A DNA stretch of 50,200 nucleotides, taken from positions 1-50,200 of the forward strand of contig JAAAPI010000053.1 in NCBI GenBank assembly GCA_009908325.1, in the 5' to 3' direction. Positions 18,027 to 27,177 of this stretch are shown here, piece by piece. Origin of the DNA: Verrucomicrobiota bacterium. GTDB taxonomy: Bacteria > Verrucomicrobiota > Verrucomicrobiia > Opitutales > Coraliomargaritaceae. Within the stretch, counting starts at the first letter, position 1. The number at the start of each line of letters is the position of its first letter. The notes below the pieces were generated by a model, which worked only from the letters and a program-made list of their open reading frames with translations, was not told where the DNA came from and did not search any database. A program made the position numbers and the translations under genes.

Positions 18027-19186
18027 GTGGTTTTTGGGTTGAACTAGCGCGGCGAGTTCTGCCTCGTTCGTTACGGCATGGCGTCCAGCGAGTGGTGGCT
18101 TTGCCAGAACTGAAGCGCCGTTGGAGGCAGCAGCGCGAGCCGCTCTCCCACGTTACGTCGGGGGACCTGAATCGAACTGGCTGTAGCCGGCCACTAGGCA
18201 TCCTTGCCAACCGCAGTCAATATCATGCCTTATATATTCGTGCTTGTCTGGATATGGGCGTGCCATTCCGGGTTGTTGATATCGACGTAGACGACTGGCT
18301 TGATGCCATTGCGCGAAGCGGTTGCAATTGCTTCCTGGTATGGCCCGATGCGACGGAGTCACCGTGGGCCCAACTCTTCAAGGACCGATGCCAATTGATG
18401 GAACAAGAGCTCGGGTTGAAATTATACCCGGACAGTTCAGAGTGCTGGGTGTATGAGAACAAGATCCGAATGCGTGACTGGCTGCAAGTAAGCGGCTTCC
18501 CTCATCCACGCACCTGGGTCTTTTCCCGACGGGAACACGCAGAAGCCTTCGCTGCAGACTGCGAACTGCCGGTGGTATTCAAGACCGGGTTTGGTGCTGC
18601 AGCTACCGGTGTCAAAGTGGTCCGAAGTCGGCGTCAGTTGCGTCGAATAATTCGTCGGAGCTTCGGTCGTGGTCATGTTCCGGCGGGTCACGACATGCGG
18701 GACCGCGAGTGGGACAGGATATTGTTGCAGGAGTTCATACCGGATGCGATCGAGTGGCGCATGGTTCGTATTGGCGATTCCTACTTTGGTCACCCCAAAG
18801 GCCGTCTGGGGGATTTCCACAGCGGCTCCGGTCGTGTGGACTGGGCTGTACCCGAACCACGGCATCTAGAATTGCTGCATAGGGTCACTCAACATGGCGG
18901 CTTTCGAAGTATGGCAGTCGATATATTCGAAACGATCGATGGTCAGCTATTGATCAACGAACTACAAACGGTGTTTGGGGCCAGTACCTCGATTGATCAA
19001 ATGCGAGTGGAAGGCAGGGCCGGCCGAATGCTGCGGACTCAAGACGGCGACTGGCGCTTTCAGGAAGGAGACTTTGCTCGTAATGCGTGTGCTAACGCAC
19101 GGGTGCTGGATTTGCTTTCTGCAACGGGCATGGCGTCAGAAAGCTACTTGCGTGAAATGAGGGTTTCTGGGCAACACGATGCCTGA
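18023..19186 (+). CDS. ATP-grasp ligase (second)
   Basis: The 387-residue protein resembles ATP-grasp enzymes: a KIRMRDWLQVSGFPHPRTWVF segment before the lid, LPVVFKTGFGAAATGVKVV as the ATP-binding strand-loop, ILLQEFIPDAIEWRMVRIGD, and a C-terminal metal site near FETIDGQLLINELQTVFG. It is not a copy of the ATP-grasp at 15833, though both share the QEF-x-RxxxIGD pattern. The ATG overlaps the upstream glycosyltransferase stop (ATGA), and its own stop overlaps the deacetylase start by eight bases, so the three are translationally coupled. A role in amide decoration of the glycan is inferred from context only. Confidence 0.8.
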   Translation: MSGFWVELARRVLPRSLRHGVQRVVALPELKRRWRQQREPLSHVTSGDLNRTGCSRPLGILANRSQYHALYIRACLDMGVPFRVVDIDVDDWLDAIARSGCNCFLVWPDATESPWAQLFKDRCQLMEQELGLKLYPDSSECWVYENKIRMRDWLQVSGFPHPRTWVFSRREHAEAFAADCELPVVFKTGFGAAATGVKVVRSRRQLRRIIRRSFGRGHVPAGHDMRDREWDRILLQEFIPDAIEWRMVRIGDSYFGHPKGRLGDFHSGSGRVDWAVPEPRHLELLHRVTQHGGFRSMAVDIFETIDGQLLINELQTVFGASTSIDQMRVEGRAGRMLRTQDGDWRFQEGDFARNACANARVLDLLSATGMASESYLREMRVSGQHDA

Positions 19187-20192
19187 GTTGAAGGAAATAG
19201 TGCGTACATTGGCCACACATGCTGTTGTGTACACGGGCGTAACAACCCTGGGACGAAAACTGGCAGATCGCAGTGGGGCACTTATCCTATACGGTCATCG
19301 CGTAAGCAAGGACGACGAGGGCTACATGCAGGGTCTCAATCCTGCATGGCTGGATCAGCAGCTGGCCTATCTGACCCGGCATTTCGAAGTCATTTCGTTG
19401 GCGCAACTGGTTAAAGCGCTGCGGTCAGACCGTGGCGTCCCCCACCATTCTGTCGTTTTGACTTTTGATGACGGTTTCCGCGATAACTACCAGAAGGCGT
19501 TCCCTCTGTTCGTAAAACATAGAGTTCCCGCGACAATTTTTGCCGTAACTGGCGACTTAACAAACGGCGATCTTCCCTGGTCTCAGAGACTCGGTTATGT
19601 GTTTCAGAAAACATCGGAAGCTCGTTTAGTTCATTATTTGAACGGGTATGAGGAACTGACACTGGACACTCCGGAGAAACGAAAGTCGTCCTATCGCCGA
19701 ATCAAACAACTAATTTCAAAGATGCCGCGGGAAGAGCGTGACAGCGCCATTCTTGACCTTTCCCAAAAGCTATCAGTTGATCCACCTCGCAATCGAATGA
19801 TGACTTGGGATCAGGCCCGTGAGATGCACGCAGCCGGAATTGAGTTCGGGGCGCATACGTATTCCCACCCTCTACTAGCGGAAATGACAACCAAAGAGGC
19901 GTTGTGGGAAATTAAGAAGTCGCGGGACGATCTGAACCGTGAGCTTGGGGTCAGCCGCCCAAGCTTCTGTTTTCCGGCAGGCAGTTTGAATCGAAAGCTT
20001 CTAGCGCGGGTTCCTCACCTGGGTTTCTATTGCACCTTTGTTCCGGGTCAAGGCATCCGCATTAATAATTCTCACAGTGTAAATCCCTACACCCTTTCAC
20101 GTACTGGATTACCAAATGCACCGGCCCCATACCTCGAAGCGGAACTTGATGGTCCGTTTCACGCACTTCGCCGCCTCGTAGGTCGAACATAA
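19179..20192 (+). CDS. Polysaccharide deacetylase (NodB/CE4 family)
   Basis: The 337-residue protein carries the NodB core: motif 1 LTFDDGF (94-100), motif 2 as GAHTYSHPLLAEMT (about residue 225), and motif 3 FCFPAGSLNRKLL. These supply the catalytic Asp and the Asp-His-His metal site of CE4 enzymes, which remove N-acetyl groups from amino sugars. There is no clear signal peptide; the N-terminus is a short amphipathic helix. It resembles the deacetylases found in exosortase-linked exopolysaccharide loci. The start ATG overlaps the preceding ATP-grasp gene by eight bases. Confidence 0.9.
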   Translation: MPELKEIVRTLATHAVVYTGVTTLGRKLADRSGALILYGHRVSKDDEGYMQGLNPAWLDQQLAYLTRHFEVISLAQLVKALRSDRGVPHHSVVLTFDDGFRDNYQKAFPLFVKHRVPATIFAVTGDLTNGDLPWSQRLGYVFQKTSEARLVHYLNGYEELTLDTPEKRKSSYRRIKQLISKMPREERDSAILDLSQKLSVDPPRNRMMTWDQAREMHAAGIEFGAHTYSHPLLAEMTTKEALWEIKKSRDDLNRELGVSRPSFCFPAGSLNRKLLARVPHLGFYCTFVPGQGIRINNSHSVNPYTLSRTGLPNAPAPYLEAELDGPFHALRRLVGRT

Positions 20193-20234
20193 CTCCAGTT
20201 ACTTGAGAACTCTCTGTACTCCGCCTTGTTTTCT

Positions 20235-21443
20235 ATGAGAATCATCTACCTCCACCAATACTTCAATACCCCGTCAATGCACGGTAGCACTCGATCTTAC
20301 GAGATGGCGCGCCGGCTCGTTGAGCGGGGCCACTCGGTGGTGATGGTGACTTCTTGGCGCGAGCCGCGCGAATCGCGTGATTGGTTCGTAACAGACGAGG
20401 ATGGCATCGAAGTGCACTGGCTGCCGGTACCCTACGGAAACGAGATGAGTTACCGTCAGCGTATTCAGGCATTTTTTCGCTTTGCCATCGGTGCGGGCCG
20501 CCGTGCGGCGGGGCTAAGTGGCGACGTGGTTTTCGCTACCAGTACACCTTTGACGATCGCCCTGCCCGGCGTCTGGGCCGCTAGGCGCGGCAAGCGTCCA
20601 ATGGTCTTCGAGGTCCGTGATCTCTGGCCGGAGATGCCGATCGCGATCGGTGCGATTCGCAATCCCCTGGCTATCTGGGCAGGCCGAAAGCTGGAGCGCT
20701 TTGCCTACCGCAACTCGAGTCGGATCGTTGCCCTGTCCCCCGGGATGGCCGATGGTGTTGCCGAAACCGGCTACCCCCGTGACCAGATTCGCGTGATTCC
20801 TAACAGCTGTGATCTGGAATTGTTTTCTCCCGACTCAGCCGTTGGTGAGTCATTTCACAGAGAGCATCCGGAGCTTGGGAGTGGTCCCATCGTGCTGTAC
20901 GCCGGGACCATGGGGCGGATAAACGGTGTCGAATATATGACCGAGTTGGCCGCTGCTACCGAAAAACTAGTCCCTTCGGCCTGCTTTGTCGTTCTCGGCT
21001 CGGGATCGGAGCGCGAGCGGGTGCGCGCGCGTGCGCGCGAGCTGGGTGTTCTTGATCGGAATTTTATCATTTTGCCGCAGTTACCCAAGGCACAGGTAGT
21101 GTCGGCATTTGCCGCAGCGAGCATGGTCAGCTCCTGGTTCGTTGATATTCCGGAAATGGAGAAAAACTCCGCCAACAAGTTCTTTGACGGACTTGCCGCC
21201 GGCCGCGCCATTGTGATCAACTACGGGGGTTGGCAGGCTGACATTCTCCGCGATACCGATACTGGCCTTGCGCTCTCGCGCGACGTCACTGTAGCTGCGC
21301 GTCAGATCAGTGACTGGCTCAAGGACCCTGCCAGGCTTGAGGATGTCGGTCGCAGGGCTCGTGCGCTGGGCGAGGCGCGCTTTTCCCGCCAGAAACTGGC
21401 GGCAGAGTTGGAACAACTCCTGCTCGACGTAGTTGACGATTGA
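20235..21443 (+). CDS. Family 4 glycosyltransferase, WbuB-like
   Basis: The protein (about 402 residues from ATG 20235) opens with IIYLHQYFNTPSMHGSTRSYEMA, the typical start of the WbuB/WcaI-type GT4 subgroup, followed by EVRDLWPEMPIAIGAI and a C-terminal GT-B domain with LYAGTMGRINGVEYM. In place of the classic E-x7-E loop it has FFDGLAAGRAIVINYGG, as is common in this subgroup. The frame can be extended to a TTG at 20226, but the ATG gives the standard N-terminus. It transfers a nucleotide-activated sugar to the growing unit; the sugar is not predictable. Confidence 0.87.
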   Translation: MRIIYLHQYFNTPSMHGSTRSYEMARRLVERGHSVVMVTSWREPRESRDWFVTDEDGIEVHWLPVPYGNEMSYRQRIQAFFRFAIGAGRRAAGLSGDVVFATSTPLTIALPGVWAARRGKRPMVFEVRDLWPEMPIAIGAIRNPLAIWAGRKLERFAYRNSSRIVALSPGMADGVAETGYPRDQIRVIPNSCDLELFSPDSAVGESFHREHPELGSGPIVLYAGTMGRINGVEYMTELAAATEKLVPSACFVVLGSGSERERVRARARELGVLDRNFIILPQLPKAQVVSAFAAASMVSSWFVDIPEMEKNSANKFFDGLAAGRAIVINYGGWQADILRDTDTGLALSRDVTVAARQISDWLKDPARLEDVGRRARALGEARFSRQKLAAELEQLLLDVVDD

Positions 21444-22541
21444 ATGATGGATGACGTAGGCAACGAAGGGTTTGGTGCAGTCCGGTCGATTGGCTTGATC
21501 GGTAATCTAGGAGGGGACGTTGCGGTCTATAACGGTCAGACTTTGCGCACGAGGCTGGTGCGCAACGAAATAATCAGTCGTCTGGGTGAAGACGCGGCTC
21601 GCACCGCAGACTCCAGCGAAACGCTTGGCAGACCATTGCACCTGTTAATGGATCTGGTCGAGGTCTTTCGTGGCTCCGACGTGGTTCTGATCATGCCTGG
21701 TGAACGCGGATTGCGAGTGCTGTTGCCATTGTTTCTGCTGTTTCGTCGGGTTTGGAACAAGCCGGTCCACTACCTGGTGGTCGGTGGCTGGCTACCGCGA
21801 TTCCTGTCGACCCGCCCGATTTTACGAAAGGCCGTGGCGCGGCTTGACGGGCTGCATGTGCAAAGCCAGCGCATGTGTCGGGAGCTGGCCGGGATGGGTC
21901 TGACCCGAGTGAGCTATCTGCCCAATTTCCGGAATTTCGTCCCCAGCGCACCAACAGAAAGTCCCCAGGACGGCCCTCTGCGGCTGGTGTTTCTCTCAAG
22001 GGTCATCCCCGAAAAGGGCGTTGCACTGAGCGCGGAGAGCGTTCGGATCATCAATCGACGCGCCGAAACCAGACGCGTCACACTGGATATCTGGGGGCCA
22101 TTGAATGACAGCCACCAAGACTGGCTGGAAGGCTTGCTTCAACTGGCTCCCGATGCAATTCGCTACTGCGGCACGGTCGAACCGGCGCACGTCGTGTCCT
22201 TGCTGGCTGAATACGACCTGTTGCTGTTCCCGACGTGGTATTCGGGAGAGGGCTTTCCCGGCGTGGTCGTCGAGGCTTATGCCGCGGGCATTCCGGTTCT
22301 TGCATCCCGCTGGCAGGACAACAAAGAAGTGATCGAGGAAGGTGTTACCGGGGTTTTGGTTGAACCCCATGACCAGGCTGCGCTGACGACGGCATTGCTG
22401 CACGTGTTGGAGCATCCTTCGTTGTTGACGGCGCTCAAAAAGGGCGCGAGTGAACGGGCCGAAATGTTTCACGTCGACAATGTGATTCCCGCATTGTTTG
22501 AAAGACTTGGTGTGTCCTGCGAAAGGCAATCGGCGGCATGA
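21444..22541 (+). CDS. Family 4 glycosyltransferase
   Basis: The 365-residue protein is a GT-B enzyme. Its N-terminal half is divergent (SIGLIGNLGGDVAVYNGQTLR; VHYLVVGGWLPRFL). The C-terminal half has LVFLSRVIPEKGVALSAES and the donor-binding loop FPTWYSGEGFPGVVVEAYAAG, with E-x7-E spacing. The ATG directly follows the stop of the preceding glycosyltransferase, and the gene's end overlaps the amidotransferase start by four bases. The three GT4 enzymes of this block are clearly different, consistent with a multi-sugar repeat unit. Confidence 0.85.
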   Translation: MMDDVGNEGFGAVRSIGLIGNLGGDVAVYNGQTLRTRLVRNEIISRLGEDAARTADSSETLGRPLHLLMDLVEVFRGSDVVLIMPGERGLRVLLPLFLLFRRVWNKPVHYLVVGGWLPRFLSTRPILRKAVARLDGLHVQSQRMCRELAGMGLTRVSYLPNFRNFVPSAPTESPQDGPLRLVFLSRVIPEKGVALSAESVRIINRRAETRRVTLDIWGPLNDSHQDWLEGLLQLAPDAIRYCGTVEPAHVVSLLAEYDLLLFPTWYSGEGFPGVVVEAYAAGIPVLASRWQDNKEVIEEGVTGVLVEPHDQAALTTALLHVLEHPSLLTALKKGASERAEMFHVDNVIPALFERLGVSCERQSAA

Positions 22542-24439
22542 GCAGTCTATTCGGACTTGTCGGTAACAATTCCGATCTCGATCGAGTCAGCCGTGTCTCT
22601 CTGGCATTACGACATGCCGGACACATCCGGAGCTCGGTACTGGTTTCACGTCGTTCCCTCTCGGTTGGTGCCGCCCTGCCCGGGCCGGCCACCATAGCCA
22701 GCTGGCATGCCGATGGAGATGCTGGCGTGGCGGTGGCAGGCTCCTTGCGTATCGATCGCGCGTTGATCGATGCCCCTCGAGCACTGGAGCTCTACGGCAG
22801 CCGTGGCTTGGCCGCTTTCGACACGGCTGAAGGCGCGTATACGTTATTGATCAGTGACGCGTCGAGCGGCCGGGCGAGCCTGCAGGCGGACGTGCTGGGT
22901 ACAGCACCCGTTTGTTACGGCGTACACGAAGGCGCGTTTGCGTTTGGGCCCGATCCCCGAGCCACCTTGGGCATGTTGAATAGGATGCCTCGACTGCATC
23001 GCGACGCGGCGCTACAGTTTCTGCTCAATCGTTACCTTATAGGCGACATCACTCTTTTTGATGGGATCCGAACGCTGTTGCCTGGCGAGCGGGCGGTGTT
23101 TGACCTGACGACTGGCGATTTGCAGGTACAGCGCTATTGGGACCTTCGTTTCGGCAGCACCCTGCAGCAACGCGGTGACGCCGAGACGGCTCTGCACGAA
23201 GTGCTGGAGAAATCGCACGAAGCGATGCTCGAGGACATCGGCAGGGACGGCGACTGGCAACTCTGCCTTACCGGTGGCATGGACTCGCGCGGTGTGCTCG
23301 GCTTTGCCCGGGACCTCGGCCACCTGCCCTCACGCGCGCTGACCTGGGGTGCCTGTGACAGCATTCCCGGCAGCGACCCGGTGATCGCCAGGGCCATGGC
23401 GGACAGCCTTGGGGTGCCCTTCAGTTTTTGCCCCATTGATGGTCAGGATTGGGCACAGCATGCTGCCGATTGGCTTCGCGTTGGCACCCTTGAGACCGAC
23501 AATGCCAATAGCTATGCGACGCCGATAGACTATTTCACTCGCTGGCGGACGGATCAGGCCAACGTGATGGTGCTTGGCGATGAGATGTTTGGCGCCGGGG
23601 CAATGCCGCGCGATCCTGACCAGGCCGTAGCCAACATCATGCGCAGGGCATTGCGGGAGCCGGACACATTCATTGCCGGCTGGCTCAAGCCCGAGAGCCA
23701 CTGTCACGCATTGAAGCTTTTCGAAACCAGTCTTCAGACCATAGTTGACCGCTGTCAAAATGATCATCCCAAAGACCTGCAGGACTATCTGTTTTTCCAC
23801 ACCTATATTGCTCGCTGGATCCTGGCGCCGGGAAACTTCAAGCTTCCCCTTTACGAAACCCGCCGGCCGCTGATGACACGGGCGGTCATTGACTGCGTAC
23901 AGCAGTTGTCGCCCATGCGCCGAGTCGACAAGAGCGCATTCGTGGACATGATGACCAGGCGATTCGGGTGGTTGACCCAATTTCCACTGACGTCCGCAGA
24001 GTCTTCTGTCGACTGGTCCCTGATGTGCAAGTCCGACGGTCCCCTGCGCGATCTGTTGCAGGCGGAACTGCAACCGGACCGGCTGCGCCGTCTGCCGATT
24101 TCTCCGGATCTTGATCTCAAGGGCCTGGAACCTTTTCTTGCGGCGTTTTTCGCCGACGAGCAGGCCTCAAGAGCTTCCGGCACGCACGTTCGCGGGCGCA
24201 TCAAGCGTTCTCTCTACGACCTTCGGCGGGTGCTTAGCCGCTCCAGCTTGATCGCCAGAGCGATCAAATATGCCGAGCCGCTCGCATTGAAGGTGGTCGG
24301 CCAGGCAGCGCAAGACAGGCAGGAACACCGTCACCAGGTGGTGATGCGCCTCGCCCTGTTGTCGATGCTGCAGCGTCAAATTGACGAGGGCACTTTTGCT
24401 ATTGGCCTTGGCTCCCGGGACAGATACTCCATCAAATGA
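22538..24439 (+). CDS. Asparagine-synthetase-like amidotransferase (polysaccharide-locus type)
   Basis: The 633-residue protein has the two-domain asparagine synthetase B layout: an N-terminal glutaminase-like domain and a C-terminal PP-loop ATP pyrophosphatase domain with CLTGGMDSRG at about 243-252, a variant of SGGxDS. The first residues are MSSLFGLVG, so the catalytic Cys at position 2 of true glutaminases is absent. Homologues occur in exopolysaccharide loci, where they probably amidate a uronic acid or other carboxylate. The start overlaps the upstream GT stop (ATGA) and the operon continues into a FemAB-like gene. It is distinct from the two cyclase-like relatives at 32536 and 47487. 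Confidence 0.82.
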   Translation: MSSLFGLVGNNSDLDRVSRVSLALRHAGHIRSSVLVSRRSLSVGAALPGPATIASWHADGDAGVAVAGSLRIDRALIDAPRALELYGSRGLAAFDTAEGAYTLLISDASSGRASLQADVLGTAPVCYGVHEGAFAFGPDPRATLGMLNRMPRLHRDAALQFLLNRYLIGDITLFDGIRTLLPGERAVFDLTTGDLQVQRYWDLRFGSTLQQRGDAETALHEVLEKSHEAMLEDIGRDGDWQLCLTGGMDSRGVLGFARDLGHLPSRALTWGACDSIPGSDPVIARAMADSLGVPFSFCPIDGQDWAQHAADWLRVGTLETDNANSYATPIDYFTRWRTDQANVMVLGDEMFGAGAMPRDPDQAVANIMRRALREPDTFIAGWLKPESHCHALKLFETSLQTIVDRCQNDHPKDLQDYLFFHTYIARWILAPGNFKLPLYETRRPLMTRAVIDCVQQLSPMRRVDKSAFVDMMTRRFGWLTQFPLTSAESSVDWSLMCKSDGPLRDLLQAELQPDRLRRLPISPDLDLKGLEPFLAAFFADEQASRASGTHVRGRIKRSLYDLRRVLSRSSLIARAIKYAEPLALKVVGQAAQDRQEHRHQVVMRLALLSMLQRQIDEGTFAIGLGSRDRYSIK

Positions 24440-24515
24440 CTTTCAGCAAGCAAACCCTAATTTCGGAAATACTCACTGGAAATACTCCCTTGCGGGTCGT
24501 GAACTCTGTACAACG

Positions 24516-25469
24516 ATGCGCAATCTCATACGAACCAAAGATATGACGGAGATTAATGATTATGCCCGCATGCTGCAGTGCCTGGGCCACGATTTGCTTG
24601 AAGAGGCCGGGCTGACCTGGTTCTCCTACAACGGTTTTCTCAGGCCCGCGTGCATGCCCCACGAGGTGCCGGCAATAGAGCGCGAGCAGGCTGCTGCTGC
24701 GTTGCGCCGTTCGAGTTGTCCATTCGTACGCTGGGACAGCGATTTTGGCACTGCTGTGGATTCTAAATGGTGGTATGTGCTGCGGCGAGGGCCCTATGCA
24801 ATCGAACAGCTTTCCGGCAATACCCGCAGCAAGATACGGCGCGGTGGCAAGCGCCTGCAAGCCCGACCAGCTAGTGTCGACGAAATATCCGGACAGGGCT
24901 ACCAAGTATGCCAGGCCGCAGTAGCCCGCTATGGCAATCAAGCGTTTCTGCCCTCGCGTGAGAGTTTCAACAACAAGCTGCGAGCTGCAAGCAATTTTTC
25001 GGAACAGTTCGAATTTTATGGCATATTCAGCAATGGGCAGCTGGTAGGCTTCTCCGAAAATCATATTCAGGGCAATGCAGTATTTTGGGAAAGCATCTGG
25101 TATCACCCAGACCATCTGGGTAACTATTCAAGCTACCTCCTGACCCACTCCATGCTTGATGAGTATCTGAACCGTCGCGGCATGCAGTACGCATCTGACG
25201 GAAGCCGTTCCCTTTACCATGAAACGAATGTGCAGTCCTTTCTCGTCGGCAAATTCGCTTTTGAGCGTTGCCCGGCCAGATTGAACTTGGTGTATTCACC
25301 TGCACTTGCCTTGGCTATGGGAGCACTACGGCCATTCCGATGGAGCATTCAGCTAGCTGCAGGGCACTGGAGAGTAGGCTTTCTGAAAAAACTCGGCGGG
25401 CTACTCACTCAGGATGCCATTGCGCATGAGATAGCGGCGGGAACCTACCGCAAGCACCGAGGTGGTTGA
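24516..25469 (+). CDS. FemAB/GNAT-type acyltransferase-like protein
   Basis: From ATG 24516 the protein has about 317 residues. It contains a GNAT/FemAB fold signature: a helix GNTRSKIRRGGKRLQARPAS, then strands EFYGIFSNGQLVGFSENHIQGN and AVFWESIWYHPDHL, and a long helix at SSYLLTHSML. Similar proteins are frequent in exopolysaccharide and exosortase loci. The open frame reaches back to 24381 and would overlap the amidotransferase gene, but that extension shows no family resemblance, so I prefer the ATG. Substrate unknown; N-acylation of an amino sugar exposed by the deacetylase is a reasonable guess. Confidence 0.65.
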   Translation: MRNLIRTKDMTEINDYARMLQCLGHDLLEEAGLTWFSYNGFLRPACMPHEVPAIEREQAAAALRRSSCPFVRWDSDFGTAVDSKWWYVLRRGPYAIEQLSGNTRSKIRRGGKRLQARPASVDEISGQGYQVCQAAVARYGNQAFLPSRESFNNKLRAASNFSEQFEFYGIFSNGQLVGFSENHIQGNAVFWESIWYHPDHLGNYSSYLLTHSMLDEYLNRRGMQYASDGSRSLYHETNVQSFLVGKFAFERCPARLNLVYSPALALAMGALRPFRWSIQLAAGHWRVGFLKKLGGLLTQDAIAHEIAAGTYRKHRGG

Positions 25470-25654
25470 GTTGGCTAATCCCCCCTGGAAATCAACTGAT
25501 GTCGAGTGGCTTATGACAGTAGCGTTTACGTTGGCCCTTCCAGGTCTCAGTGTCAGAGCATGAATTATCGATCCTTGGCTCGACACGATCGGCAACAATC
25601 CGGCCACGACTGCGCGACATCCACATTACCCGGCCCTTCCAAAGCTGTTTTACA

Positions 25655-26860
25655 ATGAATTGCCGACATGATGGCATACACGCAAGCCCGTCTGCAGAGG
25701 CTCGCCTGCTCGTCATGCTTGCGCGCGACTGCCCCGGGCAACATCATCTTGCGTGGATGACCGAAGCTGCGCGCAGCGTCCGCGATTGGAACTTTATTAT
25801 TCATCGCAGCTCCGAGCACTTTATTCTCCCCCTTGTGTTTCGGTCGCTTAGTCAATTGCCTCCCGGGACGATTCCGGAAAGCATACTAAAAGACCTGAAG
25901 CAGAGGGCGAAATCGTTCATCATGCATTCGCTTCAGATTGCGTCGGAACAGGCGAAATTCTCGGATTCAATCCTAAGGAAATACGAGATACCCCATGCCT
26001 TCATGAAAGGGCAGGCCCTGGCGGGCTGCTACTACCAGAATCCCGGAGAACGGTATTGTCGGGATATCGACTTGCTCGTTGACCAAGAGAATGTCGTCAA
26101 GGTCGCTGAACTAGCCCAAACACTAGGTTATAGAGTTTATCCGTACCAGCATGATCTGAGTCGACGCGATTTAATTGCAGCAGCCAATTTCAATCCCGTT
26201 CTCTGTCTGGTCAGGCCCACTCGGGTACTTATCGAGGTGCATTCCAAACTCGACAAAACAGATTTGATTTTTGATACGCGCACCCTTCTTGCCTCAACGC
26301 AAGAACGGAATGTTCATAGGATGCCGTTGGCGGTTCTGCCAATGACTGCGCATTTTGTTTTTGTATGTCTGCACAGTGTTCGCCACCTATGGTCGCACCT
26401 GAACTGGCTAGTTGATCTCGATGCTATGATCAGGCATCCGGAATTTGATGAAGATAGAGTTTTGGATACCTCAAGAGAGGCAGGCGTTGAATCAACCGTT
26501 CGAGCATGTCTAGAGCTTTACTGGGAGTGTGTGCGGCCAAATTTCAGGAGAAGCCGACTTTCTGAACACGCCAGGGACCTTTATGACGTGCTATTCATTC
26601 ACATTGAGAAAGGTCCGGATGCGGAGTTTACATTGCGTAAAGGGCGCTCGTTTCCCGACTTCTCGTTCGAATGGCAGGCATCCAACGACTACAAGCGAAG
26701 GGTTCGCCGCAAGGGAAAACTGTCGTTCCTGACGCCCACGTTCAGAGACTACCAGGCACTTCCGTTGCCACGCTCGCTGCACTGGCTGTATTACCTGACC
26801 CGGCCGTTCTCAGCAGTATTTCGTCGCGGGGCGTCAGGGGGATCCAGTGATCGTGATTAG
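25655..26860 (+). CDS. Nucleotidyltransferase-family protein (NTP_transf_5 type)
   Basis: The protein has about 401 residues from ATG 25655 (a GTG at 25550 would add 35 poorly conserved residues). The core motif is AFMKGQALAGCYY followed by RYCRDIDLLVDQENV, matching the K-G-x(n)-R-x-D-x-D-L-L pattern of the nucleotidyltransferase family that accompanies kinases in lasso-peptide and related RiPP loci. In pseudomycoidin-type lasso clusters such a protein adds sugar to the phosphoserine tail made by the kinase. A second member lies at 37956, beyond the other end of the lasso genes. The assignment to lasso tailoring is inferred from family and position. Confidence 0.75.
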   Translation: MNCRHDGIHASPSAEARLLVMLARDCPGQHHLAWMTEAARSVRDWNFIIHRSSEHFILPLVFRSLSQLPPGTIPESILKDLKQRAKSFIMHSLQIASEQAKFSDSILRKYEIPHAFMKGQALAGCYYQNPGERYCRDIDLLVDQENVVKVAELAQTLGYRVYPYQHDLSRRDLIAAANFNPVLCLVRPTRVLIEVHSKLDKTDLIFDTRTLLASTQERNVHRMPLAVLPMTAHFVFVCLHSVRHLWSHLNWLVDLDAMIRHPEFDEDRVLDTSREAGVESTVRACLELYWECVRPNFRRSRLSEHARDLYDVLFIHIEKGPDAEFTLRKGRSFPDFSFEWQASNDYKRRVRRKGKLSFLTPTFRDYQALPLPRSLHWLYYLTRPFSAVFRRGASGGSSDRD

Positions 26861-27164
26861 TCGAGACCGGGGTGAGCTGCTTTCAAAAGTCGCCAAGTCT
26901 GGCTTACCGCAATTGGCATACTCAAATCGCATATTCGAACGTATTGTCAGAATCACATGCACCATTTGTCACGCCGTAGCTAATGTCGAACCACGCATGT
27001 TGAGACTTCATGATCGGTTTGCTCATCAGCTCTTTCGGTATGATCTGGCGAAGCTGGAAGACAATACGACGGAGAGGACTTACTGCAGCGTCGCCCACCA
27101 GGAGGGCAGGCCCCGTCACTGCCTGATCCGGCTGCTTCTTTCCATTTTCCCTCGATTGGATTGA
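26847..27164 (+). CDS. Small hypothetical protein, weakly supported
   Basis: A 105-residue frame begins at GTG 26847, overlapping the end of the nucleotidyltransferase gene, with a good AGGGGG Shine-Dalgarno about six bases upstream, and it stops 13 bases before the exporter gene. The product is basic, with no motif, signal peptide or membrane segment that I recognise. The overlap and ribosome-binding site favour a real gene; the lack of any recognisable family and the unremarkable codon use argue against it. If not coding, this is a roughly 300-base gap without a gene. Confidence 0.35.
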   Translation: MIVISRDRGELLSKVAKSGLPQLAYSNRIFERIVRITCTICHAVANVEPRMLRLHDRFAHQLFRYDLAKLEDNTTERTYCSVAHQEGRPRHCLIRLLLSIFPRLD

Positions 27165-27177
27165 TACGCAGGCATCA

